A DNA stretch of 64,000 nt from Pseudomonadota bacterium (GTDB taxonomy: Bacteria; Pseudomonadota; Gammaproteobacteria; Burkholderiales; Rhodocyclaceae). The stretch covers positions 36,301-100,300 of the forward strand of contig JAGTRS010000018.1 in assembly GCA_018262195.1 (NCBI GenBank). Reading direction: 5' to 3'. The notes under the pieces are model-generated. The model saw only the letters and a list, made by a program, of their open reading frames with translations. It had not been told where the DNA came from and searched no databases. Below are positions 42,477 to 52,052 of this stretch, in pieces. A program made the translations under genes and the position numbers. The first letter of the stretch is position 1. Every line of letters starts with the position of its first letter.

Positions 42477-43919
42477 TTACTGGCGTTCCTTCAACATATC
42501 CCGCAACCGCTTCGGCGCCGGCTTCAACGGCACCCGAACCGAAGTCCACGCCCCTTGCTTCGAAGGCATCAGCCACGAAAACCGACTCCCCAACCAAGTT
42601 GCCAAGCCGTACAAGGAAGGCGACCGATATACCGCCGCCCATCCCTTCCAGACAGAAGTCATCAACCAGCTGTACCCCGCCCCCTGCCCAACCATCGAAG
42701 GATTCGCATGCGGCGCAGTAAAAGCCTCCTCCCGCAAGCGCATCAACAGCTCTGGAATCGGAATCTTCACCGGACAAACCTCGCCACAGGCCCCGCACAA
42801 CGACGAGGCTGTCGCCATCGTGGAGGTCGCTTCCAGACCCAGCATGTGCGGCGAGATGATCTTGCCGATGGGCCCCGGATAGGTCGTCCCGTAGGCATGT
42901 CCGCCAATCCGCGTATAAACCGGGCAGTGGTTCATGCACGCCCCACAACGAATGCATTGCAGCGTCTTGCGCAGCTGCTCGTCGGCATAGGCCTGGCTGC
43001 GGCCGTTGTCGAGCAGGACGAGATGCACTTCGCTCGGCCCATCCTTCTCGCCGGCCTTGCGCGGGCTTGAAATCATGTTGAAGTAGGTCGAGATATTCTG
43101 ACCGGTGGCCGAGCGGGTGAGCAGCGAGAGCAGCGGCGGCACGTGTTCGACCTTTTCGACGATCTTCTCGATGCCGGTGATGGCGATATGCACCGGCGGC
43201 GCCGTGGTGCACATGCGGCCATTGCCTTCGTTCTCGACCAGGCAGAGCGTGCCGGTTTCGGCGACGGCGAAATTGACGCCGGAGAGTCCGATGTCGGCTT
43301 CCAGGAATTTCTGCCGCAGGACATTGCGGCCGATCTGGATCAGCGCATCTACGTTGTCGGTGTAATCGACGCCTTCGACTTTGTCGGCAAAGAGCTGGGC
43401 GATTTCCTGCTTGGTCTTGTGGATGGCCGGCATGATGATGTGCGACGGCTTTTCGCCGGCCAGCTGGACGATGTACTCGCCCATGTCCGACTCCAGGGCG
43501 CCGATGCCGGCTGCTTCGGCTGCGTGGTTCAGCTCGATCTCCTCGCTGACCATCGATTTGCCCTTGACCATCAGCCGGGCCGAGTGCTTCTGGCAGATGC
43601 CGAGAATGATGGCGTTGGCTTCATCCGGCGTTTCGGCCCAATGGACCTGGATGCCGTTGCTGGTCAGCTTGGCTTCGAGTTGTTCGAGCAGCGTCGGCAA
43701 CTTGGCCAGGTTGTACTGGCGGATGCTTTCGCCCAGCGTGCGCAGGCTTTCCAGCTCCTCGGCATCGGGGAACTGGGCAGCGCGCTTGCTCATCAGGAAA
43801 TCCATCGCGCCGCGGAAGCTCTGGCGCAGGAAGGGATTCTCGACGACGTCCTTGGCTCGGGCGCGGAAACCTGCCGAGGGCATGAAGTGTAGGGCGTGCG
43901 GGGTCTGCGGGGCGTTCAT
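42477..43919 (-). CDS. lutB: Lactate utilization iron-sulfur protein LutB/LldF
   Basis: CIRCGACMNHCPVYTRIGGHAYGTTYPGPIG; CGACGEVCPVKIPIPELL; VKGKSMVSEEIELN. Confidence 0.93.
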   Translation of the reverse strand: MNAPQTPHALHFMPSAGFRARAKDVVENPFLRQSFRGAMDFLMSKRAAQFPDAEELESLRTLGESIRQYNLAKLPTLLEQLEAKLTSNGIQVHWAETPDEANAIILGICQKHSARLMVKGKSMVSEEIELNHAAEAAGIGALESDMGEYIVQLAGEKPSHIIMPAIHKTKQEIAQLFADKVEGVDYTDNVDALIQIGRNVLRQKFLEADIGLSGVNFAVAETGTLCLVENEGNGRMCTTAPPVHIAITGIEKIVEKVEHVPPLLSLLTRSATGQNISTYFNMISSPRKAGEKDGPSEVHLVLLDNGRSQAYADEQLRKTLQCIRCGACMNHCPVYTRIGGHAYGTTYPGPIGKIISPHMLGLEATSTMATASSLCGACGEVCPVKIPIPELLMRLREEAFTAPHANPSMVGQGAGYSWLMTSVWKGWAAVYRSPSLYGLATWLGSRFSWLMPSKQGAWTSVRVPLKPAPKRLRDMLKERQ

Positions 43920-44584
43920 TGTTCGTCTCCGATCAACAGGACGACCAGCTCCTTCGGGCCGTGCGCACCGTAGGCCAGCGTCTGTTGGATGTCGGCGGTT
44001 TTCGATGGGCCGGAGATGAGCAGGGAATTGGTCGGCAGCCCTTCCTTCCAGCCTTCGGTGGTCATCGCTTCGAAAAAGGTGTTGTAGATATTGGCGGCGT
44101 CGAGCAGCACGATATGGATCGGCGGCACCAGCGACATCAGGCGCGGCTCGTCGGCGTCAGGCCACAGAATCAGCGTGCCAGTCTCGGCAATGGCGGCGCG
44201 GGCGGCGGTGAAACTGGCAGGCATTTCGTTGAACATGGCTGGTTTCCAGTTCTCGATCGGCGTGTCGTAGCCTGGACAGGTGATGCCCAGGGCAGGCAGA
44301 TCGGCTTGGGCGCGGGCGCCGTGCGGCGTGCCGGGAGCGACCAGCAACTTGTCGATCTGCTTCGCGCTCAGGACTTCGTACAGTTTCTGCAGCCAGCCGC
44401 CACGTGAAACGGCATAGACCTCCGCGTGCGCCAGTTCGATACAGGCGCGGAAGCGCTTCGCCTTGTCGGAAGGCGACTCGACGACACGGTGGCTGGAGAA
44501 CCAGCTGGCGACATCGGGCAGGATCGGGGACGTCGTCGGCATGGTCGCCTTCAGTTTGCCAAGAATGCGGTCACGGGCGCTCAT
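43916..44584 (-). CDS. lutC: Lactate utilization protein LutC/LldG (LUD domain)
   Basis: MSARDRILGKLKA; AAIAETGTLILWPDADEPRLMSLVPPIHIVLLD; track start trimmed. Confidence 0.9.
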   Translation of the reverse strand: MSARDRILGKLKATMPTTSPILPDVASWFSSHRVVESPSDKAKRFRACIELAHAEVYAVSRGGWLQKLYEVLSAKQIDKLLVAPGTPHGARAQADLPALGITCPGYDTPIENWKPAMFNEMPASFTAARAAIAETGTLILWPDADEPRLMSLVPPIHIVLLDAANIYNTFFEAMTTEGWKEGLPTNSLLISGPSKTADIQQTLAYGAHGPKELVVLLIGDEQ

Positions 44585-45363
44585 TTGGAAGTCCTCCGCA
44601 GCAGGAAGCTGGCGATGTGTTCGCCGGGCAGGCTGGGTTTCGCGAGGCCGGCCTGTTGGTCCTTCCAGGCGGCATGGCCGAGGATGTTCATCAGGCAGCC
44701 ACAATCGGCGCTGACAACGCGTTCGGCGCCGGTCGCCTTGAGCGCCTTGACCTTGTCTTCAACCATGGCGCCGGAAATTTCCGGCTGCTTGACCGAGAAG
44801 GTGCCGCCAAAGCCACAGCATTCCGATTCGTGATCCTGCTGCGCGACCGTGACCTTGTGCAGGTCGCCCAGCAGCTTGCGGCCGGTCAGATGGACCCCCA
44901 TCTCGCGACGGGCCGAGCAGGAGGTATGCAGTACCACCGTGCACTCGCCGCCTTTGTCTTCCGGCTTGAAGTCGAGGACATTGACCAGAAAGTCGGTCAG
45001 TTCGTAAATGCGGGCCGACAAGGCTTCGGCCTGGCCCTTGCGAACCGGGTCGGCGGCGAACAGGGTGGGGTAGTGGTGTTTCATCATCCCGGCGCAGGAG
45101 CCGGATGGCACAACCACTGGCCAGTCGTTCGGAAACAGCGTCAATTGATGTGCCGCGACCTTGCGGGCTTGATCGGGAAAGCCGCTGGTGTAGGCCGGCT
45201 GACCGCAGCAGGTTTGTTCTTCCGGAAAATGAACGCGGATGCCTTGGCGTTCGAGCAGCGTGATGGCATCCATGCCGGCGCCGGGAAAGAACTGGTCTAC
45301 GACGCAGGTGGCGAAGAAATAAACGTCGCCGGGGCGGGGCGGCGGGGTGTGCGCTTGGGTCAT
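44581..45363 (-). CDS. lutA: Lactate utilization Fe-S oxidoreductase LutA/LldE
   Basis: YFFATCVVDQFFPGAGMDAITLLERQGIRVHFPEEQTCCGQPAY; ECCGFGGTFSVKQPEIS (CCG motifs). Confidence 0.94.
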   Translation of the reverse strand: MTQAHTPPPRPGDVYFFATCVVDQFFPGAGMDAITLLERQGIRVHFPEEQTCCGQPAYTSGFPDQARKVAAHQLTLFPNDWPVVVPSGSCAGMMKHHYPTLFAADPVRKGQAEALSARIYELTDFLVNVLDFKPEDKGGECTVVLHTSCSARREMGVHLTGRKLLGDLHKVTVAQQDHESECCGFGGTFSVKQPEISGAMVEDKVKALKATGAERVVSADCGCLMNILGHAAWKDQQAGLAKPSLPGEHIASFLLRRTSK

Positions 45364-45396
45364 CTCGTCTCCGGTGTGAATTATTTAACGGTCAAA

Positions 45397-45407
45397 TGGT
45401 AAGACCA
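45397..45407. promoter_or_regulatory. Candidate LldR/FadR-type operator O1 upstream of lutA
   Basis: TGGTAAGACCA matches TGGTNNNACCA palindrome; just downstream of predicted lutA promoter. Confidence 0.75.
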
Positions 45408-45424
45408 ATAATCAATAAAGTGAA

Positions 45425-45453
45425 AATTTACGTGAATACCGTGACTTAGTCAA
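45425..45453 (-). promoter_or_regulatory. Predicted sigma70 promoter for lutABC
   Basis: Minus strand TTGACT-17 bp-TAAATT. Confidence 0.65.
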
Positions 45454-45476
45454 TTAACCAAGGGAAATCCCCATGC

Positions 45477-45505
45477 TTGCGCTTTGCGGAATGGCTGGCT
45501 AAAAT
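45477..45505 (+). promoter_or_regulatory. Predicted sigma70 promoter for the GntR-family regulator
   Basis: TTGCGC-17 bp-TAAAAT. Confidence 0.5.
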
Positions 45506-45509
45506 ATGT

Positions 45510-45520
45510 TGGTCTTACCA
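45510..45520. promoter_or_regulatory. Candidate LldR-type operator O2
   Basis: TGGTCTTACCA, exact reverse complement of O1. Confidence 0.75.
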
Positions 45521-45527
45521 ATCAATG

Positions 45528-45538
45528 TGGTCATACCA
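45528..45538. promoter_or_regulatory. Candidate LldR-type operator O3
   Basis: TGGTCATACCA, 18 bp from O2, abutting ATG at 45539. Confidence 0.75.
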
Positions 45539-46306
45539 ATGCCAAACAAGGTGCAGGTTCCGCGTATTTCAGATGCTGTTGCTTCGACACTGGAGCGCCG
45601 TATCCTCGAAGGCTCGTTGAAGTCCGGCGACCGCCTGCCGCCCGAGCGCGAGCTGGCGATCGAGCTCGGCGTTTCCCGCCCGAGCCTGCGCGAAGCCATC
45701 CAGAAGCTGGCCTCGAAGGGCATGGTGACCAGCCGCCAGGGTGGTGGCACCTATGTAACCGATGCGCTGGAGTCGACTTTTTTCGACCCCTGGCAGGACA
45801 TGATGGGCAGCTACCCCAATCTGCGCGAAGACATGCTCGAATTCCGCCGCATGCTCGAAGGCCAGGCCGCCGAATGGGCCGCCGAGCGTGCCACCGATGC
45901 CGACCTGCAGCGTCTCGATCAGGCTTTCACGGCCTTGCAATCCTCTTTCGAGAGCGACGATACCGCCCGGCGCTCCGATGCCGATATCGCCTTTCACCAG
46001 GCCATTGGCGACGCCGCACATAACGTGTTGCTTGGCCACTTGTCATCGGCCTTGCTGCGCCTGATGCACGACAACATTCGCCTCAACCTTGGCGAACTGA
46101 AGACTGTGCCGGCCGCCAGCCGCCTGCTGATGAGCCAGCACGCCGCCATCCATACCGCCGTGCGCGAGCGCAAGCCGCAGGCCGCGCGGTCGGCGGCTGA
46201 AACCCATATCGATTTCGTCCGCGAAACGCTGGCCCAGACGCTGCGTTCCGTGGCGCGTCGCGAAACGGCCGAGCGCCGTCTCTCTACCGATTTCTCCAGT
46301 TCCTGA
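45539..46306 (+). CDS. GntR-family (FadR subfamily) transcriptional regulator, LldR/PdhR-like
   Basis: N-terminal w[51 protein letters not shown]-type C-terminus; divergent from lutABC; alternative start at 45506. Confidence 0.88.
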   Translation: MPNKVQVPRISDAVASTLERRILEGSLKSGDRLPPERELAIELGVSRPSLREAIQKLASKGMVTSRQGGGTYVTDALESTFFDPWQDMMGSYPNLREDMLEFRRMLEGQAAEWAAERATDADLQRLDQAFTALQSSFESDDTARRSDADIAFHQAIGDAAHNVLLGHLSSALLRLMHDNIRLNLGELKTVPAASRLLMSQHAAIHTAVRERKPQAARSAAETHIDFVRETLAQTLRSVARRETAERRLSTDFSSS

Positions 46307-46344
46307 TTCTTAACTTTTACATTCCATCCCGAAAGGAAACAGCA

Positions 46345-48720
46345 ATGGAAGCCTTGGTAATCCCCTTTGAAAAACTGCGCATGAATGACGTCGAACAAGT
46401 CGGCGGCAAGAATTCATCGCTTGGTGAAATGATCAGCCAGCTGGCCGATACCGGCGTCCGCGTCCCGGGTGGTTTTGCCACCACGGCCCACGCCTACCGT
46501 GTCTTTCTGGCCCAGTCCGGCCTCGACGCCAAGATCAATGCCGTCCTCGATGCGCTGGATGTTGAAGATGTGAACGCCCTGGTCAAGGCCGGTGCCGAGA
46601 TTCGCCAGTGGGTGATCGACACCCCGTTCCCGATGGACCTGACCATCGCCATCACCGAGCAGTATCAGCGCCTGGTGGCCGATTCCACCGCCGACATGTC
46701 CTTCGCCGTGCGCTCTTCCGCTACCGCCGAAGACTTGCCGGATGCTTCCTTTGCCGGTCAGCAGGAAACCTTCCTGAACATCGTCGGCCTGGAAAACATC
46801 ATGCACGCGATCAAGGAAGTCTTCGCTTCCCTGTATAACGACCGCGCCATTTCCTACCGCGTCCACAAGGGCTTCCTGCACGCTGATGTCGCCCTGTCCG
46901 CCGGTATCCAGCGCATGGTCCGCTCCGACAAGGGTTCCGCTGGCGTGATGTTCACGCTCGACACCGAATCTGGCTTCCGCGACGCCGTCTTCGTCACCTC
47001 CAGCTACGGTCTGGGTGAAACGGTGGTGCAGGGTGCCGTAAATCCGGACGAGTTCTACGTGCACAAGCCGATGCTGGCCGCCGGCAAGAAGGCTGTCGTG
47101 CGTCGCAACCTCGGCTCCAAGATGATCAAGATGACCTTTGCCGCCGAAAAGGTCGCCGGCAAGTCCACGATCACCGAAGATGTGCCGGAAGCCCAGCGTC
47201 ACCAGTTCTCGATCAACGACGAAGAAGTCATGGAGCTGGCCCGCTACGCGATGATCATCGAAAAGCACTACGGTCGTCCGATGGACATCGAGTGGGGCAA
47301 GGATGGCGTCGACGGCAAGCTGTACATCCTCCAGGCCCGTCCGGAAACCGTGCAGTCGCAAGCTGCTGCCGGCAAGCAGGAAAAGTTCAAGCTGAAGTCC
47401 TTCTCCAAGGTGCTGGCTTCCGGCCGCGCCATTGGCCAGAAGATTGGTGTCGGCCCGGTTCGCATCGTCAAGGATCCGAAGGAAATGGATCAGGTCAAGC
47501 CGGGTGACGTGCTCGTCGCCGATATGACCGACCCGAACTGGGAACCGGTGATGAAGCGCGCTTCCGCCATCGTTACCAACCGTGGCGGCCGCACCTGCCA
47601 CGCGGCGATCATCGCCCGCGAACTGGGCATTCCGGCCATCGTTGGTTGCGGTGATGCTACCGATACCCTGACCGAAGGCGATATTGTCACTGTCTCCTGC
47701 ACCGAAGGCGATACCGGCCACGTCTATCGCGGCAGCCTCGATTACGAAGTGACCACCCGCGATATCTCGGCCATGCCGGACGTCCCGGTCAAGGTCATGA
47801 TGAACGTCGGTAACCCGGAACTGGCCTTCGAATTTGCCCAGTTGCCGAACTCCGGCGTCGGTCTGGCCCGTGTTGAATTCATCATCAACAACGTGATCGG
47901 TATCCACCCGAAGGCCATCCTCGATGTCGAGCGTCTGCCGGCCTCGAAGCGCGAGGAAATCAAGCGCCGCGCCCGTGGCTATGCTTCGCCGAAGGATTTC
48001 TTCGTTGAGAAGCTGGTTGAAGGTGTTTCGACGATTGCTGCTGCTTTCTGGCCGAATCCGGTCATCGTCCGTCTGTCCGACTTCAAGTCCAACGAATACC
48101 GCAAGCTGCTCGGCGGCGAACTGTACGAGCCGGAAGAAGAAAACCCGATGCTCGGCTTCCGCGGCGCTTCCCGCTACATCGCGCACACCTTCGAAGACTG
48201 CTTCGAAATGGAATGCCGCGCCATGAAGCGTGTCCGTGAAGAGATGGGCCTGACCAACGTGCAACTGATGGTGCCGTTCGTCCGTACCGTTGGCGAAGGC
48301 AAGGCCGTCGTCGAACTGCTGGCCGATCATGGCCTGAAGCAGGGCGAAAACGACCTGAAGCTGATCATGATGTGCGAAATTCCGTCCAACGCGCTGTTGG
48401 CCGATGACTTCCTCAAGGTCTTCGACGGCTTCTCGATCGGTTCCAACGACCTGACCCAGCTCACCCTCGGCCTCGACCGCGACTCCGGGCTGGTTGCCAA
48501 CCTGTTCGACGAACGCGATCCGGCCGTCAAGATGCTGCTGGCCATGGCAATCGCGGCCGCCAACAAGGCTGGCAAGTACATCGGTATCTGCGGCCAGGGC
48601 CCGTCCGACCACCCCGATCTGGCTGAATGGCTGATGGATCAGGGTATCGACAGCATCTCGCTGAACCCGGATACGGTGGTCGATACCTGGACGCGTCTGG
48701 CGACGCACAAGAAGGCCTGA
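46345..48720 (+). CDS. ppsA: Phosphoenolpyruvate synthase
   Basis: [65 protein letters not shown]. Confidence 0.97.
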   Translation: MEALVIPFEKLRMNDVEQVGGKNSSLGEMISQLADTGVRVPGGFATTAHAYRVFLAQSGLDAKINAVLDALDVEDVNALVKAGAEIRQWVIDTPFPMDLTIAITEQYQRLVADSTADMSFAVRSSATAEDLPDASFAGQQETFLNIVGLENIMHAIKEVFASLYNDRAISYRVHKGFLHADVALSAGIQRMVRSDKGSAGVMFTLDTESGFRDAVFVTSSYGLGETVVQGAVNPDEFYVHKPMLAAGKKAVVRRNLGSKMIKMTFAAEKVAGKSTITEDVPEAQRHQFSINDEEVMELARYAMIIEKHYGRPMDIEWGKDGVDGKLYILQARPETVQSQAAAGKQEKFKLKSFSKVLASGRAIGQKIGVGPVRIVKDPKEMDQVKPGDVLVADMTDPNWEPVMKRASAIVTNRGGRTCHAAIIARELGIPAIVGCGDATDTLTEGDIVTVSCTEGDTGHVYRGSLDYEVTTRDISAMPDVPVKVMMNVGNPELAFEFAQLPNSGVGLARVEFIINNVIGIHPKAILDVERLPASKREEIKRRARGYASPKDFFVEKLVEGVSTIAAAFWPNPVIVRLSDFKSNEYRKLLGGELYEPEEENPMLGFRGASRYIAHTFEDCFEMECRAMKRVREEMGLTNVQLMVPFVRTVGEGKAVVELLADHGLKQGENDLKLIMMCEIPSNALLADDFLKVFDGFSIGSNDLTQLTLGLDRDSGLVANLFDERDPAVKMLLAMAIAAANKAGKYIGICGQGPSDHPDLAEWLMDQGIDSISLNPDTVVDTWTRLATHKKA

Positions 48721-48750
48721 TTGCTTCTGGCAAGCAGGGAAAGATGAAGA

Positions 48751-48780
48751 AGGCCGGGGAAACCCGGCCTTTTTTGTTTT
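48751..48780 (+). terminator. Rho-independent terminator of ppsA
   Basis: AGGCCGGG-GAAA-CCCGGCCT followed by TTTTTGTTTT. Confidence 0.88.
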
Positions 48781-48870
48781 GGTGACTACTTGATGTCGCC
48801 ATTTTCAGACAGTCAAAGCCCTTGTAAATGCGGGCCTCATCTCTCTTCTTGTAAAATGACGTTGTCAAAA

Positions 48871-48916
48871 AACGACAGTGGCTCGTCAAAAATGAAGCGA
48901 GCCACTGTATTTTTTT
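48871..48916. terminator. Bidirectional intrinsic terminator
   Basis: ACAGTGGCTCG / CGAGCCACTGT 11-bp perfect arms, T7 on the + side and A6 on the other side. Confidence 0.7.
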
Positions 48917-48972
48917 CGTTTTCGTTCTTTTGTTTCCTCGGTTAACTAGGAAGACGGAACGAAAATTAAGGC

Positions 48973-49419
48973 TTATTTATAGTAGCCGACGGCGCAGACC
49001 TGGTCACCAATTCTGGTGACGTAGCTGATCTTTTGTACCGGCTCGGTGGCGCCCGGGCGTGGCCACTTGTAAGAAACCTCGGCGATGGCGCCATCCTTTG
49101 CGGCTTCATAGAGCTTGGCGCCAACCGGTTCGCCGGAGGCATTCACGAGGCCTTTCATGCTTTTTCCGTTAAGGGTCGGATGAGCGGTGAAATTCCCGTC
49201 TGGCCCGCCACAGAAGGGGTATAGGTCACGATCCCGGAAGCCATTTTCACCTTTGGCGATCTGGGTCAGCGCTGCCGATTTGTCGGCCTTCACCGCGGAA
49301 ATGGTTTTTTCGAGCATGGCCTTGGCTTCTGATGCGCTGCCAAACTCGGCTGCGCTGACTGCAAGATTGCTAAAGCCGGTAGCGGCGGCGATCAGGCTGA
49401 GTGTGATGACTTTTTTCAA
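48973..49419 (-). CDS. Secreted single-Cache (sCache)-like protein
   Basis: Signal peptide (LKKVITLSLIAAATGFSNLAVSAA); GFRDRDLYPFCGGPDGNFTAHPTLNGKSMKGLVNASGEPVG typical of Cache_2; TTG start at 49419 preceded by AAAGGAG preferred over the track ATG. Confidence 0.7.
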   Translation of the reverse strand: MKKVITLSLIAAATGFSNLAVSAAEFGSASEAKAMLEKTISAVKADKSAALTQIAKGENGFRDRDLYPFCGGPDGNFTAHPTLNGKSMKGLVNASGEPVGAKLYEAAKDGAIAEVSYKWPRPGATEPVQKISYVTRIGDQVCAVGYYK

Positions 49420-49739
49420 TGTAGCTCCTTTATCGATCAATCACCTTGGCCGGGTGGCTATGGTGTGCTCAGTCTTACGCAAGATGAATGCCAATTGGAT
49501 GTGGTGTGTCGATCGTCGTTTATGGTCAGGGCGTTTTTGCAAGCTTTCGCCCATTGTTTCGATTGATTCAAGCCTCACGGGATGGCGTTTTAAAGCGTTA
49601 GTGAGATGAATATTCCCAATTCGTGCCTTCAAGCCTGAATATGCAATAAGAATATTCGCGTTTAAAATTGGCGATTTCGAAAAATTGAGACGCGGATCAG
49701 GATTCGGTGTCTCTCATGCAAACATTTGGGGAGTTGTAT

Positions 49740-50699
49740 ATGAAGCACCGATTCGGCCGTCTTGCAGCCATGGCAGTTGCCACTTCGTTGGTCATGGCTT
49801 TTGCTGCACCGGCGAATGCAAGTATTTATCGAACCGCTACCGGTTATTCGATCAGCGACTTGTATGTATTTGGCGACAGCCTGTCGGACGTGGGGAATAT
49901 TTCGGCAGCCACCGGCGGAGCACAACCCTCGGCAGCGCTGGGCTATGTCGATGGACGCTTCACTAATGGTGGCAATTACACGGACTACCTGGCGGCTTCG
50001 CTCGGGGTAAGCAATACAGCAGCGCTGTCAGGGGGCAATAACTACGCTTTCGGCGGCGCCAAGATCGATACAGGCATGGCGCCACCGGGGCTGCTCACGC
50101 AGTACGGCATGTACGCCATGAGCCATGCGCTTGCCGACCCCAATGCCTTGTTTGTAATCTACGGCGGTGGCAATGACATCAATGACCCGAATGTTGACCT
50201 GAGGGATTCCCTGGCCAATCTGGGACTGATTATTGGCGCGCTGATCAACCAGGGTGCCACCAATATCCTCATTCCGAATTCCCCTGACCTGGGGCGAACC
50301 CCAAACAACAACGCCTCGCTGAATGCAGACGTGATGAGAGCTCGTACTCAGGCTTACAACATGGGTTTGGCCACGCTGATTGCTCAGATGGAGTCGCTTT
50401 TTTCAATTGATCTGCTGGCAGTGGATGTTTTTGGTTTTAGCGGGCAGGTGCTCAATAACCCGGCCGCTTATGGGCTGAACAACGTCGGGGATAGCTGTCT
50501 CGGCAATGCGGCATGCACAGATCCCGGCAAGTATTTCTATTGGGATGGCATTCATCCGAATACACAGATGCACGCGTTGCTGGCCAACGAAATGCTCTCC
50601 GTTATCGATAAAAATGCAGTTCCTGAGCCGGCCACTCTGGCCTTGATGGTATTGGGCGTTTTGAGTCTGGCCTGGAGGCAGGGGCGTTGTAACGGCTAG
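49740..50699 (+). CDS. SGNH/GDSL-family lipase/esterase with C-terminal PEP-CTERM sorting signal
   Basis: YVFGDSLSDVGN block I, GGGNDIND, DGIHPN block V; C-terminus VPEPATLALMVLGVLSLAWRQGR. Confidence 0.9.
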   Translation: MKHRFGRLAAMAVATSLVMAFAAPANASIYRTATGYSISDLYVFGDSLSDVGNISAATGGAQPSAALGYVDGRFTNGGNYTDYLAASLGVSNTAALSGGNNYAFGGAKIDTGMAPPGLLTQYGMYAMSHALADPNALFVIYGGGNDINDPNVDLRDSLANLGLIIGALINQGATNILIPNSPDLGRTPNNNASLNADVMRARTQAYNMGLATLIAQMESLFSIDLLAVDVFGFSGQVLNNPAAYGLNNVGDSCLGNAACTDPGKYFYWDGIHPNTQMHALLANEMLSVIDKNAVPEPATLALMVLGVLSLAWRQGRCNG

Positions 50700-50747
50700 G
50701 CAGATTCGCGATTCAGCTGCTTTCCGCTGCCGCGAATGGCGACCAAT

Positions 50748-50775
50748 GAAGAAAGCTGGGCAACCAGCTTTCTTC
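50748..50775 (+). terminator. Hairpin downstream of PEP-CTERM gene
   Basis: GAAGAAAGCTGG-GCAA-CCAGCTTTCTTC perfect 12-bp stem. Confidence 0.65.
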
Positions 50776-50845
50776 AATACAAACTTAACTCTCCTGCCAG
50801 ATCAAAATTTCCCGATAATTCGGCCTTTAACTGGCGGAAGCAGCG

Positions 50846-51550
50846 ATGGCTGATGCGGATGAAGAGATCTGCCTGATCGAGGGTTCAAGCACGCTGCGCA
50901 ATGTGCGCCGCGATTTTCCGGAATGGCACCTGGGGCGGTCACCCTTTGTTTTCTGGGCACTTGACGTCGATCTTCCTGCAGTTCGTGATCGGGTCGCCAT
51001 GGCCGGGCAGCATATGGCCGGCCTATTACTCGATGACTATCGTCGCCAATCTCATATCACGCTCGATCTATGCGGATTTCCCGCCGAAGTGCAACGAAAT
51101 CCTGATGACTTTGGCGCCGAGTATTTGCAGAAGCAATGCGGTGCCCTGCGCCTGGCTGGTCTGTCGGATTTCGAAATTGAACTGGGAGGGCTTTCCAGTT
51201 TCTCTTCGGCGCCATTCCTGAGCGTCGTTGACAGGGGAGGCAACATCACAGCACTGCGGAAATGTCTGGCTGTGGATGGCAGTCATCGATTGTTCGGAAG
51301 CTATGTGCCGCATGTCACCGTCGGGCTCTATGCCGATGAGTGGCCTGTAGAATATGTGAAACGGCGATTGACTGGCTTTCCTTCGGGCGCAGCGCTGTCT
51401 TGTCGGATCAAGCGCGTCAGCCTGATGAGCTACAGCCCCTCCGAAGTGGCCGGTGCCCTAGACCTCCTCGGCGACTACTGGTTCGCCAGCGGCGAAATGC
51501 GCTGGCACGCGGCTGCAGGAAAAATGGGTTTTCCTGATTTTTCGGGTTGA
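50846..51550 (+). CDS. Divergent 2H phosphoesterase / 2'-5' RNA ligase-like protein
   Basis: Two HxT motifs, SHITL (H70) and PHVTV (H156), 86 residues apart; FEIELGGLSSFSSAPFLSV resembles the LigT beta-hairpin segment. Confidence 0.75.
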   Translation: MADADEEICLIEGSSTLRNVRRDFPEWHLGRSPFVFWALDVDLPAVRDRVAMAGQHMAGLLLDDYRRQSHITLDLCGFPAEVQRNPDDFGAEYLQKQCGALRLAGLSDFEIELGGLSSFSSAPFLSVVDRGGNITALRKCLAVDGSHRLFGSYVPHVTVGLYADEWPVEYVKRRLTGFPSGAALSCRIKRVSLMSYSPSEVAGALDLLGDYWFASGEMRWHAAAGKMGFPDFSG

Positions 51551-51742
51551 GCTTCCTCACCGGAAATGCGATTTCTCCTCAGTCAAAACCATATACTTAT
51601 TCAATGAATGGGGGCGGGATGAGGGGCAGGCAGGAACGATTGCTTGGTGCCCCCCGGCCTTGTCTGCGGGTTGCCTGAACATGCGATCGTCAAGGCGGTC
51701 TTGTCTGACCACACTCAGGCGAAAGCGACGAAATTCTCGACC

Positions 51743-51769
51743 AAAAAAAGGCCAGGAACGCCTGGCCTT
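51743..51769 (-). terminator. Intrinsic terminator for the Nif11-like gene
   Basis: AAGGCCAGG-AACG-CCTGGCCTT with A7 on the + strand (T7 on minus). Confidence 0.8.
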
Positions 51770-51791
51770 GTCCGGAAGTGCTGCTTGCACT

Positions 51792-52010
51792 TTAGACGCG
51801 CAGTAGTGCCTTGATCAGTCGTTCAGAGAGCTGGTCTTCGGTGAATTGCGGCTCGTTTGGCGGGTAGAGCGAGTTTTCCTCGATGGTGAAACCGTGCTCC
51901 AACGCGAGGGCGCGCAATTCCTTGATTTTCTGGCAGGCCTTGAGGGCTTCGCCGAGGGCAGCGTCAGCCTTGGCTTTATCGGCAAATGCCTTGATGGGTG
52001 CGACGGACAT
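51792..52010 (-). CDS. Small Nif11-like domain protein
   Basis: 72 aa; IKAFADKAKADAALGEALKACQKIKELRALALEHGFTIEE resembles the Nif11 helix pair. Confidence 0.55.
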   Translation of the reverse strand: MSVAPIKAFADKAKADAALGEALKACQKIKELRALALEHGFTIEENSLYPPNEPQFTEDQLSERLIKALLRV

Positions 52011-52052
52011 GCTTGTTCTCCTGATGAGGTTTGTTGCAGAAAACTGCTGGGC

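Noticed and set aside
41833-43212. 459-aa minus-strand ORF spanning lutB and the repeat pair, and small + ORFs 41816..42172 and 42188..42463
   Set aside because: Translations of the intergenic repeat (QKKATPG..PVPCATR-type sequence) and of an alternative frame of lutB; not genuine genes.
46414-48708. 764-aa minus-strand ORF
   Set aside because: Exact antisense of ppsA; codon-bias artefact.
48783-48916. Possible small RNA ending in the 48875-48908 hairpin
   Set aside because: No convincing promoter at proper spacing; the symmetrical A/T tracts are adequately explained by a bidirectional terminator between ppsA and the convergent sCache gene.
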